64,000 nucleotides of DNA, taken from Planctomycetaceae bacterium (GTDB taxonomy: Bacteria > Planctomycetota > Planctomycetia > Pirellulales > PNKZ01). Below the pieces are notes generated by a model. That model did not search any database. It was not told the DNA's origin and saw only the letters and a list, made by a program, of their open reading frames with translations. Each line of letters starts with the position of its first letter. The stretch's first letter is position 1. The translations under genes were made by a program, and so were the position numbers. This document shows positions 40,875-48,322 of this stretch, in pieces. The DNA lies in assembly GCA_016793115.1 (NCBI GenBank), contig JAEUIN010000136.1, positions 1-64,000 of the forward strand, written 5' to 3'.

Positions 40875-41432
40875 ATGTCGTGGTTCAGTCGCAAAATCAA
40901 TTTGACGCTCGTTGATGATGCCACAGGGAGCGTGTTCGTGTCGTCGATGATGCCGCCGGGCGAACTTCCCGACTCGTTCCGGATCAACACGACATTGCAT
41001 CTCGGCGACGACGATTGGTCGGTCGTTCAAGCCGAGCCGGAGACGAAAGCGGAGTTCACCAAGTCCGGTAAATTGGTGCTTCGGCTTCGAAAAGTCGAAA
41101 CGGTGTCGCCCAAGTCATTGTCTTTCACTCAATTGGATATTACTGAACGATTTGACGACAACCAGCGCCTTGGTGTGGACGATTGGATTACTACACAACC
41201 ATTGAACGCGACGATTGAAAACCCAAAGGCATCCGGGCTTCCGCAATGCGATGACGATTCGGAAGAAGTCTATCGGATTGCGTCCACTCTATCTGAATTG
41301 CGAGAATCAATTCCGATTCCCAATGACGGCGTGTACTGTCCGATTTGCCATATCGCCAATGTTGATCTTGGAAAACTACGGACGCCCTGTCCCAAGTGCG
41401 GTCGCGGACTGCTGAAGTTTGGATGGACCTGA
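40875..41432 (+). CDS. Unknown protein with C-terminal zinc ribbon
   Basis: A 185-residue protein. ATG 40875 is placed by a strong ribosome-binding site, GGAGG at 40861-40865, nine bases ahead; the longer frame from 40788 would overlap it. The N-terminal part (SWFSRKINLTLVDDATG, then DWSVVQAEPETKAEF) is a likely small beta domain. The C-terminal CPICHIANVDLGKLRTPCPKCG is a four-Cys zinc ribbon, usually for protein or nucleic-acid binding. No family recognised. Composition is AT-richer than nearby genes, like the HNH gene. Confidence 0.62.
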   Translation: MSWFSRKINLTLVDDATGSVFVSSMMPPGELPDSFRINTTLHLGDDDWSVVQAEPETKAEFTKSGKLVLRLRKVETVSPKSLSFTQLDITERFDDNQRLGVDDWITTQPLNATIENPKASGLPQCDDDSEEVYRIASTLSELRESIPIPNDGVYCPICHIANVDLGKLRTPCPKCGRGLLKFGWT

Positions 41433-41552
41433 AAGCGCCATACAAGGCAGTCGACACAAGCCGTGGCTCGGGAGAACTCGAGATCAAAGGTTCTTGTTCG
41501 CCGGGCCACCTTAGGCGGATCGCGAGTTGATGACGGCCGCTCCAACGATGCG

Positions 41553-41587
41553 GCGTCCCCCGGTTTGAAGAACCGGGGGCTAAGACG
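41553..41587. repeat. REP arm, TTGCCCCCGGC family
   Basis: CGTCCCCCGGTTTGAAG followed by AACCGGGGGCTAAGACG, the single-arm form of the family at 13083-13196. Confidence 0.8.
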
Positions 41588-41672
41588 GGGTGGCGCGGCT
41601 CGGTGCGCTTGAACTGCGGTTGGGAACTACTCACACTAAGAACGTGTGTTCCCGTTCGATTCCGCGAGTTGA

Positions 41673-41752
41673 CGGGAGGGCGAGGCTCCGGCCGAGCCGT
41701 CTTGAGTGTTTGTCGTCGAGAAGCGGCTCGGCGGGAGCCTCGCCCTCCCAGG
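41673..41752. repeat. Inverted repeat, GGGAGGGCGAGGCTCC family
   Basis: Left arm GGGAGGGCGAGGCTCC, then GGCCGAGCC (41675-41699); right arm GGCTCGGC, then GGGAGCCTCGCCCTCCC (41725-41750). The match is nearly complete over about 25 bases with a short loop. This motif is frequent between planctomycete genes as I recall. Confidence 0.8.
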
Positions 41753-41808
41753 GAACGACACTCACAAGAACCCACTCCGCATTCCTCTCTCTTGAACTCG
41801 GCATCGCT

Positions 41809-42558
41809 ATGAAATCGTTTTCCGTCGTCGCATGGTCGTTGTTGGTGTCGAGCGTCGCTTTCGCCGCCGAGTTGCCCACCGTGCCGGCGGAGTCGATCGC
41901 TGAGAAAGGCGAGGTGCTTTTCTCCGACGACTTCGCCGGTTCCGTGCGCCCCAAGGAGTGGCATCGGGTGGTGCCGACGTTTGAGTTCGTCGACGGGGCG
42001 CTCAAGGGGACGCAGACCCGCGACGTCACTATTCCCGCGCAAAACGGCAAACCGGAGCAGCGGGCTCATGCGGCCGTGCACGGGCTCGAAGTGCCGACCT
42101 CGGATTCCGTCGTCGAGTGTCGGATCAAATTCGACGGGGCGACGATGATCGACGTCGAGTTCACCGATCGCAAGTACGCCGGCTCGCACTACGGGCACAT
42201 CTGCCGCGCGCAGGTGCGGCCCGACAAGGTGACGCTGATCGACGAGCGCGACGGCAACATGAAGAGCGAGATCTACGCGATCAAGAACGATCCGGCCCGC
42301 AAGGCCGAGGTCGCGAAACTGTTGGTCGGCCGCAGCGCGACGTTCCCGTTGAAGACCAAGCTCGAAACCGACCGCTGGTACGACTTGGTCGTCGAAACGG
42401 TCGGCGACGAAATGCGCGTGGTGCTCGACGGCAAGCCGGTCGGGTACTTGAAATCGTCGGGGATCGCCCACGCGACGAAGTCGAAGATCGAACTCGGAGT
42501 GGCCGGGAAGTCGGGCTGGATTGATGACGTGAGGGTGTCCGCGGCGCGCAGGCGCTAG
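41809..42558 (+). CDS. Secreted DUF1080/LamG-like protein
   Basis: A 249-residue protein with signal peptide MKSFSVVAWSLLVSSVAFAA. The fold is a concanavalin-like beta-sandwich: VLFSDDFAGSVRPKEWHRV, VVECRIKFDGATMIDVEF, and late LETDRWYDLVVETVGDEM with RVVLDGKPVGYLKSSGI. This resembles DUF1080 (3-keto-glucosyl hydrolase-like) domains abundant in planctomycetes. No catalytic residue is assigned. ATG 41809 starts the signal; the upstream frame contains the repeat. The TAG stop and last residues (AARRR) come from a period-7 repeat. Confidence 0.72.
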   Translation: MKSFSVVAWSLLVSSVAFAAELPTVPAESIAEKGEVLFSDDFAGSVRPKEWHRVVPTFEFVDGALKGTQTRDVTIPAQNGKPEQRAHAAVHGLEVPTSDSVVECRIKFDGATMIDVEFTDRKYAGSHYGHICRAQVRPDKVTLIDERDGNMKSEIYAIKNDPARKAEVAKLLVGRSATFPLKTKLETDRWYDLVVETVGDEMRVVLDGKPVGYLKSSGIAHATKSKIELGVAGKSGWIDDVRVSAARRR

Positions 42559-42681
42559 GCGTTGGGCGTTAGGCGCTAGGGAGAGGCGCTAGAGGAGAGG
42601 CGCCGGTTGCCAGGCGCCAGGGAAGACGGCGACTGAGCAGTCTGAAGCTAGCGCCTGGCGGCCGGCGCCTAGCGCCTGCCG
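42549..42681. repeat. Period-7 GCTAGGC repeat, inverted pair, copy 4
   Basis: Left side AGGCGCTAGGCGTTGGGCGT and TAGGCGCTAGG; right side GCTAGCGCCTGGCG and GGCGCCTAGCGCCTG, with diverged units such as GCCAGGCGCCAGG between. It contains the stop codon of the secreted gene (42556-42558). Confidence 0.8.
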
Positions 42682-42687
42682 GTGTCG

Positions 42688-42747
42688 CCCCCTCATCCGC
42701 CTCGGGGTACCGAGGCACCTTCTCCCCGTCGGGGAGAAGGGCAGGCG
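42688..42747. repeat. CCTCATCCGCC / CTTCTCCCC repeat
   Basis: CCCTCATCCGCCTCGG, GTACCGAGGC, then CCTTCTCCCC and GGGGAGAAGG, giving two small hairpins in a row. It sits between two other repeat families with no gene in between. Confidence 0.65.
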
Positions 42748-42772
42748 GATTCTGGTCCCAGTCGTCTGGTCA

Positions 42773-42876
42773 CTGTAGGGAACGCCCTCTGTGGCGTTCC
42801 GGGATGCTGGTACCCGTCGCGCGGAACGCCGCGGAGGGCGTTCCCTACAGAGATCGACGGAGGGCGTTCCCTACAG
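42773..42876. repeat. CTGTAGGGAACGCCC inverted repeat
   Basis: Left arm CTGTAGGGAACGCCCTC and GGCGTTCCG (42773-42801); right arm CGGAACGCCGCGGAGGGCG and TTCCCTACAG (42822-42850); a third half copy GGAGGGCGTTCCCTACAG (42859-42876). The last one contains the TAG stop (42871-42873) of the Tm-1-like gene. Confidence 0.8.
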
Positions 42877-44079
42877 GGCGGATCCGGCGGCGGCTAGGCG
42901 GTTGTATTCTGCGACGAGGGCGGCGCTGAAGTCCGGGTCGTTCACGTGTAGCGGCAGGCGGACGATGCGGCGCTCGGGCGACGTCTGCAACGTCGCTTCC
43001 AGTTCGGCGAAGAGCGCGGCGTCGGCCGTGGGATCGTGGAACGGCAGGCCGGGGGCGTCGAGCGCCGAGAGGCCGCGCTCGGGGATCACGAGCGTCCACG
43101 GCGCGGTCGCGGTATTGAGCTTCGCGGCGATCCAGCGGGCGATGCGGCGACACTCGTCGGCCGTCGTGCGCAACAGCGTCACTTGTGCGTTGTGCACGTG
43201 GAGCAAGCGACCGGCGAACTGCGGCGGCACGGTGTCCCGCGCGCCGAAGTTCACCATGTCGAGCGCTCCCAAGCTCCACACGTACGGCACGCGGGCCGCG
43301 AGAATCGCATCGAACCGCGTCGGGCCGCAGCGCAACACGCCGCCGACGACTTCATCGGCCACGGCGGTCGTCGTGGCGTCGATCACGCCGTCGACGAGGC
43401 CGGAGCGGACGAGGTTTTCCATCGCGCGATCGCCGGAGCCGGTCGCATGGAAGACGAGACACTCGTGCCCGCCGGCGGCGAGCGTTTGCCGCACGCGATC
43501 GACGCAGGGAGTGGTGACGCCGAACATGGTCATGGCGACGGTCGGGCCGGAAGCTTGCGACTCGGCCTCCGCCGTTTCGAAGCGGACCATGCCGGCCATG
43601 GCGTGCGCGGCGTTGCTCAAGATGCGGCGCGACACGCGATTGAGCCCGGCGACGTCGACGACGGAGTAGAGCATTGCGATGTCGGACGAGCCGACGTACG
43701 GCGCGCAGTTGCCGGCCGCCATGGTCGACACCATGAGCTTGGGCAGGCCGACGGGCAAGGCCTGCATGGCGGGCGTGACGAGCGCGGTGCCGCCGCCGCC
43801 GCCGAGCCCGAGCACGCCGGCGACGCGGCCGGCCGCGTGCAGCTCAAGGAGAAACGCCGAGAGCGCGGCCGACAAGGCCGTGACCGCGGCGCCGCGATCG
43901 TCGCCGAGTTCGGGCGGGGCGAACGACTCGCGCGGGATGTCGGGCACGACCGCCGGCGGAGCGTGCGTGCCGACGTCGACGAGCAGGGCCGACGCGCCGC
44001 ACGCGCGGAGCCGCTCGACGACGAATTGCGCTTCCGCGCCTTTGGTGTCGAGCGTGGCGACGACGTAGATCGATTTCAT
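42871..44079 (-). CDS. Tm-1-like ATP-binding protein (UPF0261)
   Basis: A 402-residue protein of the UPF0261/Tm-1 N-terminal family: start MKSIYVVATLDTKGAEAQF, the nucleotide-binding stretch GVLGLGGGGGTALVT, the block MVSTMAAGNCAPYVGSSDIA and the C-terminal LPLHVNDPDFSAA. In plants the same domain is fused to a PEP-hydrolase-like TIM barrel in the tomato Tm-1 protein; here the barrel is the next gene upstream on the same strand. Members bind ATP, but the cellular reaction is not known. The stop codon lies in a repeat, leaving the tail AAAGSAL. Confidence 0.9.
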   Translation of the reverse strand: MKSIYVVATLDTKGAEAQFVVERLRACGASALLVDVGTHAPPAVVPDIPRESFAPPELGDDRGAAVTALSAALSAFLLELHAAGRVAGVLGLGGGGGTALVTPAMQALPVGLPKLMVSTMAAGNCAPYVGSSDIAMLYSVVDVAGLNRVSRRILSNAAHAMAGMVRFETAEAESQASGPTVAMTMFGVTTPCVDRVRQTLAAGGHECLVFHATGSGDRAMENLVRSGLVDGVIDATTTAVADEVVGGVLRCGPTRFDAILAARVPYVWSLGALDMVNFGARDTVPPQFAGRLLHVHNAQVTLLRTTADECRRIARWIAAKLNTATAPWTLVIPERGLSALDAPGLPFHDPTADAALFAELEATLQTSPERRIVRLPLHVNDPDFSAALVAEYNRLAAAGSAL

Positions 44080-44092
44080 AATGCGCTACTCG

Positions 44093-44299
44093 GATTCACA
44101 ACGGAGGCCCCGGAGTGCCCGGAGGGAGGAAGGGAGTGAGAGTGTCTCTGGGCGAGCGGCGGGGTTTAACCCCGCCGTCTGCTTCCGGTTGGCGTTTCTC
44201 AGACGGCGGGGATAAACCCCGCCGCTCGCTGTCGTCATTGGAAATCCGCTCTGCTTGCTCACGCTTCTCTCCGGGATCTCCGGGGTCTCCGTTGTGAAT
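44093..44299. repeat. Two nested inverted repeats between Tm-1-like and PEP-hydrolase-like genes
   Basis: Outer arms: ATTCACAACGGAGGCCCCGG (44093-44121) and CCGGGGTCTCCGTTGTGAAT (44271-44299). Inner arms: GAGCGGCGGGGTTTAACCCC (44153-44181) and GGGGATAAACCCCGCCGCTC (44200-44228). The stop of the upstream gene ends two bases outside the outer arm. Confidence 0.8.
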
Positions 44300-44301
44300 C
44301 T

Positions 44302-45159
44302 CTAAGTGCGGATCGCTTTGAACTTTTGCGTGATTTCGACGAGCGGCTGCTCGACGGCCATCCGCTCGAGGCTCGATGCGCCGACGAAGCCGACGCAGTT
44401 TGTGCGGCGGATCACTTCCGCGGCGTCGGCCGGCGCGGCGATCGGGCCGCCGTGGCAGAGGAAGAAGATGTCGTCGCGGACGGCGCTCGCCGCGTCGATC
44501 ACCGCCGCCGTCTTCGCCACCGCGTCGTCCATTGAGCAAGCCGCGCCGGTCACGCCGATCGAGCCGCCGACCGTGGTGCCGACGTGCGCGATGATCGCGT
44601 CGGCCCCGGCCTCGGCCATCGCCTTGGCCTCCTCCGGCGTGGCCACATACGTGATCGTGAACAGGTCCATTTTGCGCGCGAGCGCGACCATTTCGAATTC
44701 CTTCGCGACGCTCATCCCGGTCTCTTCCAGGATTTGCCGGAAGTTGCCGTCGACGATTGCGTGCGTCGGAAAGTTGTTCACGCCGCTGAAGCCCATCTCT
44801 TTGACCTTCAACAGCCAATGCCACATCCGCCGGCGCGGGTCGGTGGCATGCACGCCGCAGATGACGGGGACTTCCTGCACGACGGGCAACACTTCGAACT
44901 CGCCGATCTCCATGGCCACGGCGTTGGCGTCGCCGTACGACATGAGGCCGGCCGTGGAGCCGTGGCCGGCCATGCGGTAGCGGCCGGAGTTGTAGACGAT
45001 GATCAGGTCGGCCCCGCCGCGCTCGATGAACTTGGCCGAGATGCCGGTGCCCGCCCCGGCGGCGAGGAGCGGCTCGCCGCGGTCGAGGGCCGCTTGCAGC
45101 CGGTCGCGCACTTCTTGGCGGGTGTAGGGATTGCCTCGGCCGGTCCAGGGATTGGGCAT
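44302..45159 (-). CDS. PEP-hydrolase-like TIM-barrel protein (Tm-1 C-terminal domain)
   Basis: A 285-residue TIM barrel of the phosphoenolpyruvate hydrolase-like family: SAKFIERGGADLIIVYNSGR near residue 45, VPVICGVHATDP, FSGVNNFPTHAIVDGNFR, ADAIIAHVGTTVGGSIG and late GFVGASSLERMAVE. The family is related to PEP mutase-type enzymes and forms the second half of Tm-1-like proteins in plants and fungi. ATG 45157-45159 (MPNPWTGRGNPYTRQEV) is chosen since upstream sequence overlaps direct repeats and is not conserved. It is paired with the Tm-1-like gene, with a repeat-filled gap of 222 bases between. Confidence 0.88.
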   Translation of the reverse strand: MPNPWTGRGNPYTRQEVRDRLQAALDRGEPLLAAGAGTGISAKFIERGGADLIIVYNSGRYRMAGHGSTAGLMSYGDANAVAMEIGEFEVLPVVQEVPVICGVHATDPRRRMWHWLLKVKEMGFSGVNNFPTHAIVDGNFRQILEETGMSVAKEFEMVALARKMDLFTITYVATPEEAKAMAEAGADAIIAHVGTTVGGSIGVTGAACSMDDAVAKTAAVIDAASAVRDDIFFLCHGGPIAAPADAAEVIRRTNCVGFVGASSLERMAVEQPLVEITQKFKAIRT

Positions 45160-45312
45160 GGGCGGTTCTGGGTTCAGGGTTGGCGGTTCAGGGTTCACGG
45201 TTGGCGGTTTAGCCACCCGTTCCACGGCGTGCAATCGTCGTGGGGCCAGGATAATATGACGCCGCTTGCCGAGCGATCTCTTCTCCGCACATCTCGCCGA
45301 GGTTCGTCGACC

Positions 45313-46215
45313 ATGACCTGCCGTCTCGCCGCCGCGTTGTCGTCTCTCGTGTTCTTGTACGGCGTCGCCGTCGCCGCGGCCGACGAGCCGAAGGGCCCGC
45401 AAAAGCCGATCGCGCTCTGGAGCGGCGCGGCTCCGGGCGACCAAGGGAACCTGCCGCCGGAAGCTCCGCAGCCGGCCAAGCCGAACGATACGACGATCCG
45501 GATCGGCAACGTCTCGCAGCCGACGCTTTCGGTGTTTCGCCCGGCGGAAGGAAAGGCGAACGGGGCGGCGGTCGTCGTCTGCCCCGGCGGCGGCTACAAC
45601 ATTCTGGCCTTCAATAAGGAAGGGACCGAGGTCGCCGAGTGGCTCAACTCGGTCGGCGTGACCGCGTTTGTGTTGAAGTATCGGGTGCCGAAGCGGCCGG
45701 ATCGCGAGCGCCATGAGGCCCCGCTGCAGGACGTGCAGCGGGCCTTGGGGCTGGTGCGGCACCGGGCGAGCGAGTGGAATCTCGACCCGCAACGGATCGG
45801 CGTGCTCGGCTTTTCGGCCGGCGGTCACTTAGCGGCGTGCGCGTCGACAAACTACGGCAAGCGGACCTATCCGGCCGTGGATGCGGCCGACGAAGCGAGC
45901 TGCCGGCCGGACTTCGCCGTGCTGATCTATCCGGCGTATCTGGTGGATAAAGACAACAAGCTCGCGGCCGAACTGCCGGTCACCGGGGACACGCCGCCGA
46001 CGTTTATCGCGATGACCGAAGACGACGGGGTGCGCGTGGAGTGCGGACTCTTCTATTACCTGGCGCTAAAACAGGCGAAGGTGAAGGCCGAGATGCACCT
46101 CTACCCGACGGGCGGGCACGGCTACGGGCTGCGGCCGAGCGAGCACCTGGTGTCGACCTGGCCGGCCCGCGCGGCCGACTGGCTGGGCTCGATCGGGGCG
46201 TTGAAAGCGAAGTAA
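45313..46215 (+). CDS. Secreted alpha/beta hydrolase (acetyl-xylan/BD-FAE-type esterase)
   Basis: A 300-residue protein with signal peptide MTCRLAAALSSLVFLYGVAV. The hydrolase core has the oxyanion block VVVCPGGGYNILAFNKEG, the nucleophile elbow GVLGFSAGGHLAAC, an Asp in TEDDGV and a His in GGHGYGLRP. This layout matches esterases that remove acetyl or feruloyl groups from plant or algal polysaccharides. A GATAAT at about 45250 may be its -10 box. It is divergent from the TIM-barrel gene. The true substrate is not shown. Confidence 0.86.
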   Translation: MTCRLAAALSSLVFLYGVAVAAADEPKGPQKPIALWSGAAPGDQGNLPPEAPQPAKPNDTTIRIGNVSQPTLSVFRPAEGKANGAAVVVCPGGGYNILAFNKEGTEVAEWLNSVGVTAFVLKYRVPKRPDRERHEAPLQDVQRALGLVRHRASEWNLDPQRIGVLGFSAGGHLAACASTNYGKRTYPAVDAADEASCRPDFAVLIYPAYLVDKDNKLAAELPVTGDTPPTFIAMTEDDGVRVECGLFYYLALKQAKVKAEMHLYPTGGHGYGLRPSEHLVSTWPARAADWLGSIGALKAK

Positions 46216-46600
46216 AGCCTTTCTCATTAAAGGTTTGCGATCGGTGTGGCGGGCGGCGTCGGGGCCTGCCGGTAGGCCGAAAAGGGGGCGGTTGGACGGG
46301 GTTCGCCCGCGCAGACGGGCCGGCAAGCCGCTGATAGAATATGGTCTTTGCCCGATCGGTTCGGGGCCGAGCGTATGCCACGCGCGGCCGGCGATTCGAC
46401 GAGATGTTGCAACATCGAATCTTTTGCGAGCTGTCCCCAACAGGGCTGTTTGCACATGACCACGGTGGGCCGCTGCCAAAGAGCCCATCGCCACTCAGAG
46501 CGGTTCGTCTCCAGTAGCGCGGCGGGATTCTCCCGACGCGGTTTCCCCGTCGGCTTTCGCCGTGTGTTTGCGCGAAGCCAAGGTATGAATTTTTCCTAAT
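46216..46600. other. Gene-free stretch upstream of the phosphatase-accD pair
   Basis: 385 bases with no credible gene or repeat. TAGAAT at 46335-46340 could be a -10 box but has no -35 at the right distance. Confidence 0.5.
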
Positions 46601-47314
46601 ATGTCGCAAGTTGTTCTGATTCTGCCCGGCGCTACGGATTACGAGCTGCAAGGACGCATTCAAGGCGATCTCGACATCCCGTTGTGCGAAGAAGGTCGCG
46701 TAGAAGTCCAACGCGTCGCCCGCGAGTTGCAAGACTTGGGGCTCGACGTCGTTTACAGTTCCTGCTGCTCGTCGGCCGCTCAGACGGCCGAGGGCATCGC
46801 CAAGGCACTGGGCATTAAGACGAAAAAGCTCGACAACCTCGAAAACCTCGACCACGGACTGTGGCAGGGGCTGTTGATCGACGAAGTCCGGCAGAAACAG
46901 CCGAAAGTCTATCGCCAATGGCAGGAGCACCCCGAAAGCTGCTGCCCTCCGGAGGGTGAGACCATCGAGCATGCCCGCGGCCGTGTCGAGGGGGCGCTCG
47001 CGAAGCTGCTGAAGAAGCACAAAGACGGCGTGTTCGGGCTCGTGGTGCCGGAGCCGTTGGCCAGCGTGGTGCGCGAATACTTGGGTGAGTCCGAGTTGGG
47101 CGACCTTTGGGAAGCCACCTGCGAACATGGCCGCTGGAGCCTGATTTCGGTCGATGCGGCCGCTCCCGGAAGCGGCCGAGCAATCGCCAAGTCGCCCGAC
47201 GCGGCGGCCGACGAGCGCGGCGCGAACGATCATTCGGGCGCTCTGCAAGCCGAGGTCGGCGGCGTATACTCGGACGTTGCGGCCGCAGCCGCTCCTCAGA
47301 AGCTCGCCCAATAA
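46601..47314 (+). CDS. Histidine-phosphatase-fold protein without catalytic residues
   Basis: A 237-residue protein with the phosphoglycerate-mutase-like fold: GRIQGDLDIPLCEEGRVEVQ, VYSSCCSSAAQTAEGIAKAL and LDHGLWQGLLIDEV correspond to family blocks. The active site is gone: the RHG motif (LVRHGET) reads LILPGAT, the second Arg (SPLRRA) is replaced in SSCCSSAA, and the second His region reads LVVPEPLASVV. It should not be a phosphatase and may be a binding or regulatory protein. The tail is Ala-rich. It ends 15 bases before accD, so both are probably one operon. Confidence 0.78.
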   Translation: MSQVVLILPGATDYELQGRIQGDLDIPLCEEGRVEVQRVARELQDLGLDVVYSSCCSSAAQTAEGIAKALGIKTKKLDNLENLDHGLWQGLLIDEVRQKQPKVYRQWQEHPESCCPPEGETIEHARGRVEGALAKLLKKHKDGVFGLVVPEPLASVVREYLGESELGDLWEATCEHGRWSLISVDAAAPGSGRAIAKSPDAAADERGANDHSGALQAEVGGVYSDVAAAAAPQKLAQ

Positions 47315-47329
47315 GGAACCTGCCGAGAG

Positions 47330-48184
47330 ATGTCGACCGGGAACGAAGCCGAAACCGTCGCCGCCGAATCCACGAAGCCCCAAGCCAAGCGGGGCGTACC
47401 GGAAGGGTTGTGGAAGCGCTGTCCCGGCTGCAAGCAAACGATCTTTCGTAAGCAGGCCGAGCAGATGCTCGGAGTCTGCCCGGAATGCGACTACCACTGG
47501 ACCGTGGGCGCTCGCGAACGCCTGAATCAATTGCTCGACGAAGGGACGTTCGAAGAGATCGACGCGAACCTGGTGTCGGGCGACCCGTTGGGCTTCTTCG
47601 ACAGCAAGCCGTACGTCGATCGCATTAAATCGGAACAAGCGCGGACCGGCCTGCGCGACGCGGCGCTGACCGGCACCGGGATGATTCGCGCGCGGCGCGT
47701 GGCCGTGGGCGTGACCGACAGCGCGTTTATCATGGGGAGCATGGGTTCGGTCGTCGGCGAAAAGCTGACGCGGCTCTGCGAGAAAGCCACCGAACAGAAG
47801 TTGCCGCTGATCATCGTGAGCGGCTCGGGCGGCGGCGCTCGCATGCACGAAGGCATCCTCTCGCTGATGCAGATGGCGAAGGTGTCGTCGGCCTTGGCCC
47901 GCTACGATCAGGCGGGCGGGTTATTTATTTCCGTACTGACGAACCCGACGATGGGGGGCGTGGCCGCGAGCTTCGCATCGCTGGGCGACTTCGTGATCGC
48001 CGAACCGAAAGCGCTGATCGGATTCGCGGGCCCGCGCACGATTTCGGCGACGATCCGCATTGAATTGCCGAAGGGTTTTCAGACGAGCGAGTTTCTGCTC
48101 GAGCACGGGTTCATCGACCGAATCGTGAGCCGGCGGAATCTGAAGACCGAGATCGCGCAGATTATCGACTACTGCGGCAAGTAG
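47330..48184 (+). CDS. accD: Acetyl-CoA carboxylase carboxyltransferase subunit beta
   Basis: A 284-residue subunit. The N-terminal zinc ribbon has C31, C34, C50 and C53 ([17 protein letters not shown]), and the carboxyltransferase domain has [12 protein letters not shown]-like [31 protein letters not shown] and GFAGPRTI. With accA it transfers carboxyl from biotin to acetyl-CoA for malonyl-CoA in fatty acid synthesis; accA is not in the window. The stop is TAG at the end of IIDYCGK. It is coupled to the inactive phosphatase-fold gene. Confidence 0.96.
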   Translation: MSTGNEAETVAAESTKPQAKRGVPEGLWKRCPGCKQTIFRKQAEQMLGVCPECDYHWTVGARERLNQLLDEGTFEEIDANLVSGDPLGFFDSKPYVDRIKSEQARTGLRDAALTGTGMIRARRVAVGVTDSAFIMGSMGSVVGEKLTRLCEKATEQKLPLIIVSGSGGGARMHEGILSLMQMAKVSSALARYDQAGGLFISVLTNPTMGGVAASFASLGDFVIAEPKALIGFAGPRTISATIRIELPKGFQTSEFLLEHGFIDRIVSRRNLKTEIAQIIDYCGK

Positions 48185-48322
48185 TTCGCGCCGCGAGCGC
48201 AAACGTGCCGTCCGCGTCCGTTTCCCGCCGGCTGGCACCCGCCTAGCCTCCCTCCGCCGTCGCGCTCGGGGCCGATCGTTCGGCCGTGACGCGCTCCCGC
48301 CGTCGAACAACACGAGGACTTC

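Larger units (their letters stand above)
41433..41808. other. Gene-free stretch with two repeat families
   Basis: No credible gene. It contains a REP arm (41553-41587) and an inverted repeat of the GGGAGGGCGAGGCTCC family (41673-41752) just upstream of a secreted protein. Confidence 0.6.

Noticed and set aside
46601-47314. Active phosphoglycerate mutase or cobalamin phosphatase
   Set aside because: RHG, the second arginine and the second histidine are all missing, so catalysis by the family mechanism is not possible.
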